This document shows positions 1-10,606 of a DNA stretch of 64,000 nt, in pieces. Made by a program: the position numbers and the translations under genes. Within the stretch, counting starts at the first letter, position 1; each line of letters begins with the position of its first letter. The stretch covers positions 4,109,365 through 4,173,364 of the forward strand of contig JAQFVV010012477.1 of assembly GCA_028023455.1 (NCBI GenBank). The letters run 5' to 3'. Below the pieces are notes generated by a model. It was given only the letters and a program-made list of their open reading frames with translations. It did no database searches and was not told the origin of the DNA. The stretch comes from Epiperipatus broadwayi. Lineage: Eukaryota > Onychophora > Udeonychophora > Euonychophora > Peripatidae.

Positions 1-1030
1 CAGTTTTAGAATAAATAAATCATTTCAAAAAGCATATAAATTCAACAAACATTTTCTTTCAATTTTTTTTAAAAAAAAGTATCACTTGCAGATATAAAAT
101 TCATTTAAACTAATCTTTTAAGATAATTAAAGATAATGCATTCCATTTACACCTATGTAACAAAACAATTATACTTGCATGCCATAAAAACATTCCTTCA
201 TCTAGCTTTTAATTTAATGCAAAATATTAACTTTTCTTTTCCTTTGCTTAAAATTAATAATATTATGTGAATAACTTTTAGAAAATATTTTCTTCATATT
301 AATTAGCTTAAGTTTTATTGAAAAATTATATTTATTATAATGAGACAAAGTTATTAAAAATAAATGGTCATTCACACTGAATATATTAGATACACTAATT
401 TCCTCTGATCTTATGGTTAAATTCTTCTCAACATTTGGTACCCATTCTTAAGTGATTACTATCATTTTCTGTAAAGTTTTTAATTAAGCTTCAGGTAAAA
501 CTTTCTGATAGGGAACAACCAGTTGCTATTCAATCATTATTAAAAATAGTTACTAAATTATACTTTTAAAACTTTAAAATTGAAAATAATAATTATTCTA
601 AAAATTACTACTTTAAAACAATTAGACAAATAAAAAAATATTGATAATAAATTTCACAATCACTGATATTTCACTGCATTGTCTAGACTTGATCAAAAAT
701 CTTCTTTTATATTGATTTGATCTAATGATTTCATTGGTTAATCATGGTTTTAAAACACTTGCTAATTTACATAAACTAAATTAATTTCATTTTTAAAATA
801 AGTTTAAAACTATGAGGCATCATCTTTAAAATATTATACCAAATTATTTATTATTTAACTTATAATATAATGATTTTAAATTATTTAAAACATCTTTACA
901 GGCTTCTATTTACTAAGTTTGAACTCACAGTACCTACAGAATCACAATAAAATATTATAAACTAACAAATTAATTTTTAAAAAAATAGCTACATTTCAAA
1001 CCCTACTTAAACTGTCTGTACTAACTATAA
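1..1030. other. A+T-rich DNA, nothing identified
   Basis: There is no reading frame over 60 codons and no recognisable repeat. It consists of short A and T runs with scattered unique sequence. Confidence 0.6.
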
Positions 1031-1033
1031 GAG

Positions 1034-1036
<3 letters not shown>

Positions 1037-1116
<80 letters not shown>
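1037..1116. repeat. (TA)n microsatellite, left flank of Penelope-like element
   Basis: An uninterrupted TA tract of about 80 bp. It lies directly outside the left inverted repeat of the Penelope-like element; a second tract of similar length lies outside the right one. This suggests that the element inserted into a TA microsatellite or that its ends carry one. Confidence 0.97.
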
Positions 1117-1119
<3 letters not shown>

Positions 1120-1129
1120 ATTACAAGCA

Positions 1130-2060
1130 TAAAGCTAAACTAGTCAATATATAATCAAAACTACCCCAAATCCAAATTTCAACCAGACAAGCATAAAAAT
1201 AATATTAAAACAACCAAAGGTTTCACTGCTACAAGCAGACTTCTCAAGTCTGTATCTCATAAAGTAGCTGCTGTAAGGAATTATTGTCATAGGAATATTA
1301 AATTAAATAATTCTAGTGGAGTAGCGCTTTGTTTCAGAAATATCAATTTTATAAAGATTACTTGAGTGTTGGCTACTCTGATAAATTTGTTAAAAGTATT
1401 TTATTTAATAGTAATATTTGTAAGGATGTAAAGGTTAAAGAAAAATATGATTTTATTTCTTTGCCATTTAAATTGTCTTATAAAATTGTATGTAGAAATA
1501 GTAAATTGTTTGGAAATAAGAAAATTGTTTGGAAAAGGGGTGTTACATTGAATAATTTATTAAATAATACAAAAAATTTTTTTGATAGAAAGACTATTCC
1601 TGGTGTAGTATATTTTATCCCTTGTTTATTTTGTAAGAAGGTTTACATAGGTCAGAGTAGTTTGAGTTTAAATGAAAGAATAAAGGTTCATAAAAGTAGA
1701 GTTAAAATAGATATCTTAGTTCTGCTTTGTAAGTCCATAAAAAGATATAGGCCACACTATTGATTTTGATGAAGCTAAGGTTGTCTTCTTTGAGAGAAAT
1801 GAAATCAAAAGAAGAATTAAAGATTCTTTATTATTGAAAATGTATTATTCTGAAGCAATTAACTTATTTAAGAGTTCTTTTAATATTAAGAGTGGATGGG
1901 AAGTGAATGGATTTGTGGGTAATTTTTAATATTATATATATGTGTAGTTTTTGTAGTTCTTTACACTTGAAAAGTCTGCTTCTAGCAGTGAAACCTTTGG
2001 TTGTGTTTTAATATTATTTTTATGCTGGTCTGGTTGAAGTTTGGATTTTGGGTGGTTTTG

Positions 2061-2062
<2 letters not shown>
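1130..2062 (+). mobile_element. Penelope-like element remnant with inverted terminal repeats
   Basis: About 0.93 kb bounded by inverted repeats of roughly 100 bp: 1142-1250 on the left and 1963-2062 on the right match closely after reverse complementing, sharing for example ATAAAAATAATATTAAAA and AGGTTTCACTGCT. Between them is a GIY-YIG endonuclease reading frame (1329-1929). The reverse transcriptase that a full Penelope-like element carries upstream of the endonuclease is missing, so this is a 5'-truncated or internally deleted copy. Both ends abut long (TA)n tracts. Related copies lie at 20.9 and 58.8 kb. It could also be a non-autonomous derivative mobilised by a complete element elsewhere. 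Confidence 0.75.
1329..1929 (+). pseudogene. GIY-YIG endonuclease domain of a Penelope-like retroelement, one frameshift
   Basis: The first frame (1329-1763) encodes 144 residues with GVVYFIPC, then KKVYIGQSSLSLNERIKVHK, the GIY...YIG core of Penelope-type endonucleases, where it makes the nick that primes reverse transcription. The arginine of NERI and the histidine after it fit the family. Near 1735, in an A-rich run, the reading passes to another frame with DFDEAKVVFFERNEIKRRI, which holds the conserved glutamate region. It ends with GWEVNGFVGNF and a stop at 1927-1929. No in-frame reverse transcriptase lies upstream. The single homopolymer-associated shift could be an assembly error or real decay. 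The ATG at 1329 is simply the first in the open frame and is probably not a native start. Confidence 0.8.

Positions 2063-2153
<91 letters not shown>
2063..2153. repeat. (TA)n microsatellite, right flank of Penelope-like element
   Basis: A TA tract of about 90 bp that begins exactly where the right inverted repeat of the Penelope-like element ends. Confidence 0.97.
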
Positions 2154-2156
<3 letters not shown>

Positions 2157-2267
2157 ATTAAATAGCCAATGCTAAAGAATAAGAAAATGCAAATAACAGT
2201 ATTAATTATACATTACTACATGTTGATCTACTACTATGCATCTGACACTAAAACATTACATAATCAC

Positions 2268-2510
2268 AATTTCCTATGCTTATATAAGCTGTTAAAATAA
2301 TAACTCTTCACATAGTAGTACCATTTAGTAGAAGCCTTAGTAATCAATGGATGCAAAAAGATTTGTGCATAAAATCCCTATCTAGTATCTACTCATCCAA
2401 TATCCACAGATTAGTTTTTAACTTGTGCCTTTCATTAGTGAAGAGGTGAACCTAAGAGCATTGTACCTAGAGCTACTAAGATTGCTACTGTATGGAGAAT
2501 TTGTTACTAT
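2268..2510 (+). mobile_element. Foldback MITE family 1, copy 1 (partial)
   Basis: The segment resembles the full copy at 56.85-57.15 kb: AAGCTGTT, then AGTAGTACCA, AGTAATCAATGGATGC, TCATCCAATA and GCATTGTACC appear in the same order. The right arm is eroded. An open frame of 83 codons across it (2425-2676) has no family resemblance and is treated as chance. Confidence 0.6.
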
Positions 2511-2679
2511 TTATCTCATGGAAAAGGCTTTATGCTCTATTAACATCTTTTTTAAGCTTAGTAACAAAAATGAAACACATCTAGCACAATATTGGTCAAT
2601 AACAAGATCATTGCCAGAAACATTTATGATTATCAATTTAAATATGATTCCTCAAAATTTGATCTTAATAATGTGATAT

Positions 2680-4555
2680 TGATGAACTTGTTATATTTCT
2701 TTAACACCAATCCTATTTCTTGTTTTTCTGGATTGACCATAACATAATGTTGGCTAGCACAAATTAGTTTTGTTTTGAGATGGAAAATGTTTCTCTTTGA
2801 AGAACTCATTTGTCTTCCCTGACTACTTCTTACATTTGTTCTATTCTAATAAGTTATCCATGCTCTAGTCAATTTGAAATCACACTGAATTCTTTTCTGT
2901 GCACTAGATGATTCATAATTAAATGAGTCAGGTTGTGAATTGAATGAAGAATGGATATAATTTATAGTATCTAATTTTAAATTAATAATGATATAACTAA
3001 GTATAAAAATGCCAAAAAATTTGAAATCAATACAAAATCATATTGTATTCCTATGCAAAATACATTGAATTACTTATATGGTAACTATATCTATAAATAC
3101 ATAAATTACTTGATAATTATATAGAAGCAATTTATAAGGTATGTTCTTAAAGTAAATATTTACATTGGTTAATAGCTCATAAAAATTATATAAAAAGAAA
3201 ATATTGCATAAAGACAGATATAAAATCTTACAAAAGAAAAAAACATTAATGACAAAACGTTTACAAGTAAATTTATCTCTGTTATTAATTTAGTGCTACC
3301 ATATTGAAATATTTTAATTAACTATAATTTAAATTAAGTTTTTATCAATTTTCACTGTTTCAGTTTATTTTAACTATGCATAATATAATTTTGAGAACTT
3401 TTGACAGTATTTAACATAACTTTTTTTTCCAGTCAATTAATTTGAAATTTTTTTCTAAGTGATGGTAGTTTTTTACAGATGTATTTCTATATACATAACT
3501 TTATTAAATTTCACTCTTTATAGGTTTAATTTTTATGTTCTTATTAATATATTTGGTAAATTTCAGTTTTTTACAAATATTTTGTTGAAATATAGGCTAT
3601 GGGCTCATGACATGTTTTATTTTGTATGATAAACTGACTCCAGTAATAAGACATTTTAAGCTATATGTCCATCAGAGATTACAAACAACAGCAATAAGCC
3701 AACTAAGATTTGTGACTAGCAAATTATGAGAAATATAAAAGTCACATTTTTTACAGCTACAATTCAAAATAACAATAGCTCACAGATTTTTAATGCTATC
3801 TTAGCTTTGCTTCACCAGCAAAACATGATGTTAATTTCCTTTCCCTTGCATTAATTTTTAATTTTTACAAAGTTCTATATAATTAATGCTTTCAGATATT
3901 AGAAACTAGTGACTGAATTTCATCTTTAATTAATTTTTTTTAACTATAACAGATCTGTACTACATATGATTGCCACTCTTACTAACTGCGATTAACTATA
4001 ACTAAAGAAATCAGCCTTACTTTAATTTTTTATTTCTTTTTATACTTATTATCCTTCTACATGATAATTTGGGCTTGTTTCAAATTGAAGAACTCTAGTA
4101 ATTATTTGAAAAATATTTATTAGATGATGATTGATCAGTTTTTGGTTAATGGCATATTTGATTAATAAATTGAATTTAAAAAATAGTTTAATTATAACTA
4201 CATTTATCCCTTTGACTTTGAACATTTGAATCTTATAAAAATTAAAGTTTAAAATTGCCTCTCAAATCTTAAAACTATCTGTACATAAATTAAATATTAA
4301 AATAAAGAGAATCAATTTCTCTATTTTGAGAACAACAACAACAACAAAAAAAATATTTTCTAATATTCACTTGCATAAAAATTTATTTAAAATTCATATA
4401 AATTTTATAAACAATATATATTGTTATGACAATGTTAGTCATTTTATTTTATATCACAAAAAAAAAATCATTAGGTTTATTGCAATGTTATATTTTCTTC
4501 ATCTTGATTCGATATTAACTATAGTAGAAAATTTCAGAAGAAGCTGTTCATGTAT
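2680..4555. other. A+T-rich DNA, nothing identified
   Basis: I see no coding similarity and no long repeat. A short (ATC)n run sits at about 4568-4584. The 91-codon frame at 4326-4601 is built from A runs and T runs and looks like chance. Confidence 0.55.
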
Positions 4556-4948
4556 TAATACTTTTTTCATCATCATCATCATCATTTTAAAATATTACTG
4601 ATCAACTTCTAGTAAAGATCCTTTCAAGTTTTATCCAATTTCTCATCTCTAATCTTTTTTCTCACAACACATTAGCAAATCTCCTTATTCTATCTATCCA
4701 TATCAGATGTGACATTTTTCTGCCTCTAACAATCTCTTAGGATCCAATTTAAAATTTTAACTGCCTATCTATTATCCCCTAATATATGTTCAGACTGGTC
4801 CATGTCAGTCTTCTTTCAATGATGCCAATGATATCTGTTTGTTTTCTTATCCATATCCTCAATTTTCAATCTCTTCTTGATATTTCTAATATCTCCCCAT
4901 AATTCATTGATGAGTCTAAAGACTCTGTTTTACTCTTCTGTTAGGTGT

Positions 4949-6175
4949 TCAAGTCTTAAATCCATAAATATAAAGTGGTAAAACATATCTACTAAAAACT
5001 CTCTTTTTCAAACAGATAGCATATTTCCTTTTGATATTAAAAGCACTCCATCCAAGTTTACTTCTATGATTAATTTCATGTGTTATGTTTTTATCTGTAT
5101 TAATACTTTGACCAAGATATTTATAATTATTAACTTTTTCTAATTTATAATTGTCAATCTTTATTTTCTTTTTCTGAAAAATTCCATTAAACATTACTTT
5201 AGTCTTTTTATTAATCAATCATCACTCTTACTTTCTTACTATTATTCAAAATTATTGCAATGTTTTTTAAATCTTTGAAGCATTATTTGCAAAAACAAAC
5301 ACAATATCTGCAAAATCTGCATAACTTAAATAATTTTCATTTGCTTTTACTCCCTTAAATTTCCATTTTAACCTATAAAATATTTATTGTAAAACTATTA
5401 TAAAAAGTTTTGGAGATACAAAATCACCTGTCACATACCCTTCTTAATGTTAAACTTGTCACTATCATTATTTAATCTAAGCATTGCTGTTACTTTGATA
5501 AATTTTGTTCATGTCCTACATGTTGATAATCCAATACTGCAATTAAAAATGCTTATTTCTTTTTATATTTTCTCTCAATACTTGGATATAATCTATTGCA
5601 CTAAAACCACATTTAAATCAAACATTGGGTCCAGAGTACATTATACATAAGTTGTAATTATCTTGGCAAAGGTTTTTGTCAAGCATTGGTGGTTGAGAGG
5701 TCAGTGACAGCTGCTTTACAAGCAGTTGTCCCAGGTTAGCAGGTTCACTTCCCAGCTGATGCTATGACACATGAGGAAAAAAAAAGGTTTTTTATAGAGT
5801 TGATAAAAGACTTATAGGTTTGTAATTTTTAATATATATATTCTTAAATATCAATATTACCATCATTCTTTTAATAATATGATACATCTCTATCATTTGT
5901 ACATTTAAAATATAACTTTGCCAACAATTTTTATTTCTTCAACTATTTCTTGTAATATATCCATAATCATTCCATCATTTCCAGAAAAAACCTTTCCCCT
6001 TCTTTCTAGATTTTAATTGCACATTTAAAATGCTGGGAAATTCAGAAGGTATAATAGCTATTGAGGATACTTTGTTTATTTGTTCGTTGTTACTATATAA
6101 TTCTTTGTAGAAGCCTTTCACACATTTCATGATGTCATTTTTTTTCACACATTTCATGATGTCATTTTTTTTCAC
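4949..6175 (-). pseudogene. RTE-type LINE reverse transcriptase, decayed and SINE-interrupted
   Basis: Read on the minus strand, the order of motifs is that of an RTE-like non-LTR reverse transcriptase. FYKELYSNNEQ and an IPSE...IL stretch come first (about 6120-6000). A YKSFINSIKTFAKII-like segment lies either side of the SINE. Then come a decayed RT core with GDFVSPKLF (about 5430), YADFADIVFVFA (about 5320, in the position of the catalytic ADD box) and KTKVMFN. The open frame at 5218-4949 follows, with VNNYKYLGQSIN, LGWSAF and a final YVLPLYIYGFKT. There are several stops and frameshifts and no N-terminal endonuclease. RTE elements copy their own RNA at a nicked target; this copy is dead. 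A plus-strand relative lies at 53.8-56.8 kb. Confidence 0.82.
5678..5781 (+). mobile_element. tRNA-derived SINE, copy 1
   Basis: The head is tRNA-like. It has a D-arm with AGAGGTCAG as loop and an anticodon-like hairpin with a six-pair stem around TTTACAA. A T-arm-like stem follows, with GGTTCACTTCC resembling a pol III B box. The element ends in ATGAGG plus an A run. AAAGGTTTTT occurs immediately before (5668-5677) and after (about 5782-5791), a good target-site duplication. It sits inside the minus-strand RTE relic, whose reading frame continues on both sides, so it inserted later. A less eroded copy is at 40.36 kb. Confidence 0.8.
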
Positions 6176-6199
6176 ACATTTCTTGATGCCATTTTTTTA
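6117..6199. repeat. 27-bp tandem repeat, three copies
   Basis: A unit of the form TTCACACATTTCATGATGTC followed by a T run is repeated three times, the third with changes (CTTGATGCC). It lies at the 5' edge of the RTE relic and explains the repeated KKNDIMKCV in the minus-strand translation. Confidence 0.9.
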
Positions 6200-7030
6200 A
6201 TAATAGTTCTACTTTTTATTTTCATTGCAGAAATAATTTTTCTTGGAATGTCAAGATGTTGTATTACACTTTTGAGACTTATTTTTTCTATAACTTTTCT
6301 TGTCAAAATGTCAAATTCATAATTATACCATTTCACCAAACTCTGGATAATTCAATTCTTTTTAATGGAACATTTAAAAAAATATCTTGTTCCTTTATCT
6401 TTTATATGTTCTTTTGTTTCAGTAGAAAATTTATTGGCAAATTGCTGCTTTTTTGGCTGTCTTTTTGTAGAGTGAAATATTCTGAATCTATATCAAAAAG
6501 CTATTAAAATATTAAAATATAAAGATTACCTAAGTTATCAAATATTATTTTTTTCCCCTCCAAATGGCTAATAAAATGTATGACTTTTTGGAAGTTTAAT
6601 TTCTAAAACAAATTACTCAACAAAGCTCTACGGAATGCATTTAAAGCATTAAAACATTTTATAAAAATAAAAGCCAAGAATCTGATCAAGTTTTGTTTTG
6701 CAGTTAATTATATCTAATTAACAATCCCATTAACCAAAGACCACATTTATATCATAAATCCATGTATATATTATCCTAAAGACCTCCGCATAATAGTGGA
6801 GCACAATAGTACATTTCCTTGTCTAACACCCATTTTTATATTACATATCACAGATTTTCCACATTATAAATGACATTTTATTTCGAATATTGTTTTTATT
6901 TTTAAATTGTATCAATATATATATGTATAATATAATGGTAAGGGTGTGCACGGTCCATCTTATTTAATATGTCCCATAAATTGTGGCACTTAATTATATA
7001 ACAATATTTTTGGCAAAACAATTCTTTGAG
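6200..7030. other. A+T-rich DNA, nothing identified
   Basis: An 83-codon frame at 6256-6507 is hydrophobic and T-rich with no recognisable motif. Sequence further upstream of the minus-strand RTE relic may be hidden here, but I could not follow it. Confidence 0.45.
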
Positions 7031-7031
7031 T

Positions 7032-7470
7032 GTCCCGCAGATTTGGGCAGTAAATTATATAATGGTATCTGGGGAACATGAAAGATTGATTATAAAGTGA
7101 AATTGTTTAATAATATGTTATTAAAAAATATGACCAAAAAGTTCACTTGTTTAAACAATATAACAATAGACAAGGCTTTATACACATACCAACTTATACA
7201 AGAATATATGTAGTTAAATATCTATCATCTTTGATCATTTAATTCCAATGATAAAATATCACATACATTTATATAGGAGATAATGTCTTTTAATTATATT
7301 ATTGGAATCTGAGTGCTAGTTTTATAGGTCAGTGTTTATATATTCTATATATTTAATTATTAATTAAATTCAAGAGTATGAACATTATATGTATTCTAAG
7401 ATTGTGACAACAATATTATTTTATGAATTTATTCTGGAGCCAAAGGGTATTTTATTGTACTACAGATAAA
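7032..7470 (+). repeat. Left arm of a ~9-kb-spaced inverted repeat
   Basis: This matches the reverse complement of 15595-16070 over its whole length. Shared stretches include AAATTATATAA, TTTGATCATTTAATTCCAAT and ATTCAAGAG.ATGAA. The pair brackets the APE-type LINE and the assembly gap. It could be the terminal repeats of a large DNA element or two oppositely oriented copies of a dispersed repeat. I saw no target-site duplication. Confidence 0.75.
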
Positions 7471-8763
7471 GTATTATTATATTAAACTATAATATTAACA
7501 TTTTATATCTCAGGGTATTCTAGATAAAGATAGGTAACTAAAATTTAAGTAACAAATGTAATCTTATCTTCAAAGGAAATATTAAGTCCAATAAAAAAAA
7601 TCAAAATAAGCAATTTATTTTAATTAAGAGAAAAATATTAAATAGGCTAAAAAAATACATATGTATTTTAATTATGAAGACTCACTTTTTTGAAATATTA
7701 AAATATTCAAATATATAGATCTAATGGCTTATAAAATTATTAAAAATACTCTAATACTATGAATTCAATAAGATTAGACACAAATCATTATTGTTATTTA
7801 TATTAATAATTTACAAACTAATCAGTTATACATATATATATATATGATCCAATCAATACTTTTTTCCTTCTAAATTTTAATATTCTTTACATGAGTATTT
7901 AATTTTAGCAATCACCCACTTTATTCATAATAAATCTCCAATAATGATCTGTTATGAAAATATCCTCAAGCTAAGCACACACGCATATATATATGTTTCA
8001 AAAAATGTAAGTTATTTATATCGCTTGTTAATATAAGGAATCCATATATTCTTATGTTAAGAATATATTAACATATTCAGTCTGTAATCCAAAACAGAAC
8101 TATTAACACATCACTTCAATTATGTTCTTTAAATATTAAAATAATAATCTACATTAATTTGATCAACCTTGGAAATATTTATCAAACCAAACTTTAATCT
8201 TATAAATGCAAACAAAGGTGCACAATTCTTTAAGATCCATCATATTGTCAATGCATATAAACAAATTAATCCACCCATTTACAATTAAACATGTTTGAAA
8301 AAAAAAAAATTACTAACTATAATAATAAATAAAATTTCAATCACCTTATAAGATCTAAGAGGGAAAAAATGCAAAGGGTATTTTAAAGTCTACAGATAAA
8401 TTATTATTATATAAAACTATAATATTAACATTTTATATCTCAGTATATTCTAGGGATAATTTATAATTTATTAACATTTAAGTGACTAAATAAGTTGAAA
8501 TAGCAAATATAATCTTACCTTCAAAGAAATTCAGTCCGATTAAAAAAAATAAACAATTTATTTTAGCCAAGAGAAAAATATTAAACATGCTTAAAAAATA
8601 CATATAAATTTTAATAATGATTCTCTTTTTTTTATCAGACAATATTTTTTTTGACAGTAAGATTACACTTGCTACTTCAAATTATTTGGTCACTTAGATG
8701 TTAGTTACCTATCTTTATCTAGCATACCTATGAGATATAAAATGTTAGTATTATAGTTTCCTA

Positions 8764-8770
<7 letters not shown>
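7437..8770. repeat. Direct and inverted copies of an A+T-rich repeat
   Basis: The block at about 7440-7690 recurs directly at about 8365-8640. Both contain CTATAATATTAACATTTTAT, then ATCTCAG, a CTTCAAAG stretch and CAATTTATTTTA. Part of it appears a third time in reverse complement at about 8645-8765. The last copy runs into the (TAC)n tract just upstream of the LINE. The intervening DNA (7700-8360) is A+T-rich without coding similarity. Confidence 0.75.

Positions 8771-8834
<64 letters not shown>
8764..8834. repeat. (TAC)n microsatellite
   Basis: About 23 consecutive TAC units, ending about 150 bp before the LINE ORF1 start. Confidence 0.98.
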
Positions 8835-8987
8835 GTTCAGATCGTGCTCCTCAATTTATTAAAATATCATAAAATATACCGATTACAGGTAAGAGTTTTA
8901 TATCTCTAATAACTATAAAATAGAAAACTAATAGATTTATTAAAAAAAGAAGAGAAATACAAAAAGGCAACACAGATTGATTGCATA

Positions 8988-10475
8988 ATGGACTTAGATG
9001 TCCAACATCCAGCCATGATGTCTGTCAGCTCAGACACGTTTAAAAGTTCTTATGCACAAGTTGCAAAATTACCATCAACGGTTATAAAAAAAAGTGAAAA
9101 TAATACGCGATTGTTTTTCTCAAGGAAAACGCAGCTAGCGCCTAGATTTCACCGTTCTACAGCAGGAGATCTGATGAAACTAGATCTTACCCCAAAAACC
9201 ACTGAAACCTACGTTAACACAATAAAAGAGCCTTGGTCTAATGATAGCCTTAATAAAATATCTGAAGTGTTTAACCAGACGATCCCTAGGGAACTCTTCA
9301 ATTCATTTAAACGTTTTTTCACTGAACGCTCCATTGTCATAGCAATTACAGATAGAAACTGTTCACTATATAGATTCCCTAAGGAGCTTCTATTTGAAGA
9401 GATAAATAATAAAAAACTATGGAATTTGATAGTTCGCGTGGGAGATCATCCGAATCCGCGTTATCTGGCTATTGAATTTGTAAATGAAGAAAGCAAAGAA
9501 TTGTTCCGACAAGAAATGAAAACTCTGGGGCAATACGCATTAGTTGTAGTCAATCCCAACAGAGAAAACTTTATTACTGGTTTAATTAAAAAAACTTACC
9601 TAGGTTACTCAGAAACAGATTTCATTAAACTTATGAAACCATTTGGGAAGGTGATAGATTTTCAGCCTTTACAGATTAAAAATACACCCATCCCAATATT
9701 TAGTAATAATTATAGATTTAAAGTAAAACTGGGAGAGAACATTAATCCCGAAAATATTCCAACACAAGTTGCAGATGAAGAAGCGACATTATTTCTTGTT
9801 ATAAACGGTCTAAAACCGCAATGCTTTCATTGCAAAGAACGCGGTCATCTTATTAGTAACTGTCCAGCTTTATATTGTAATAATTGTAATATGAGCGCAT
9901 CCCCCTTACATCAATGCCCAAAAGAAGACTTTCATAGTAATCAAGAAGTGACTGTAGATGAAGATGTGCAATCGACAGACCATAATATTGAGGAAAAAAA
10001 TGATATTAACATTAGCAATAGTGGAAATGTGATTCTACATACTACAGGGTCCGATAGCATTGAAGTTTCCTCCTCTCCTAATCCGGAAATCTCACCCCCT
10101 CTTAATAAAACATCTCTCAAAATAATGGAATCACTCACAGTGTTGCCGCCCCTACAAATTCTAGAAACTCCTCAAATCACTAGAAAACCAGGTCGGCCAC
10201 CTAAAAAAAAATCAGGTAATAATCCCAAGAAACTCATGGCTCTAGAATGTGAAAGTAGTGATAATGATTCCCCTCCTCCAGTCTCTAGAAAAAAAGCTAA
10301 CATCATGCAAAGTTACAATGCCTCTCTAATTGCCACATACTCATCAGAAAATAGTCCAATGGAAGAGGAAACTGATTGTATTACAAACATAAATAAAGTT
10401 TCACTTGAAAACCCATTCACAGACAGGAAAATGAGATCCAATGATATTTCTCTCAAATCTACAGACAATAATTGA
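8988..10475 (+). CDS. LINE ORF1 protein: RNA-binding, two zinc knuckles, AT-hook
   Basis: An intact 495-residue frame, the longest in the window. LINE ORF1 proteins coat the element RNA and help target-primed reverse transcription. Residues 183-265 have an RRM-like pattern around ETDFIKLMKPFGKVIDFQPL. A CCHC knuckle lies at C279, C282, H287, C292 and a second Cys/His cluster at C297, C300, H308, C310. After this comes a low-complexity acidic and Ser/Pro-rich tail with a basic RKPGRPPKKK (399-408) that looks like an AT-hook. The ATG at 8988 is the first in frame and follows an A-rich leader. Less A+T-rich codons than the surroundings and the lack of any stop suggest a recent insertion. The assignment rests on motif order and on the ORF2 endonuclease that follows. 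Confidence 0.85.
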   Translation: MDLDVQHPAMMSVSSDTFKSSYAQVAKLPSTVIKKSENNTRLFFSRKTQLAPRFHRSTAGDLMKLDLTPKTTETYVNTIKEPWSNDSLNKISEVFNQTIPRELFNSFKRFFTERSIVIAITDRNCSLYRFPKELLFEEINNKKLWNLIVRVGDHPNPRYLAIEFVNEESKELFRQEMKTLGQYALVVVNPNRENFITGLIKKTYLGYSETDFIKLMKPFGKVIDFQPLQIKNTPIPIFSNNYRFKVKLGENINPENIPTQVADEEATLFLVINGLKPQCFHCKERGHLISNCPALYCNNCNMSASPLHQCPKEDFHSNQEVTVDEDVQSTDHNIEEKNDINISNSGNVILHTTGSDSIEVSSSPNPEISPPLNKTSLKIMESLTVLPPLQILETPQITRKPGRPPKKKSGNNPKKLMALECESSDNDSPPPVSRKKANIMQSYNASLIATYSSENSPMEEETDCITNINKVSLENPFTDRKMRSNDISLKSTDNN

Positions 10476-10606
10476 ACAATGCATATTTATTGATCCATTA
10501 AAATATACTACAGATTTCCTTATTAAAATATTTAACTTTATTTTAGAATAAAACTTTCCTATGCTAGGCTTAGATTCTGATATATACGTGCACACACATA
10601 CAAATA

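Noticed and set aside
8764-8834. (TAC)n tract as a possible coding Tyr/Thr/Leu repeat
   Set aside because: No open frame continues on either side; it is a plain microsatellite.
9941-10138. Minus-strand frame inside LINE ORF1
   Set aside because: A shadow of the 495-codon sense frame.
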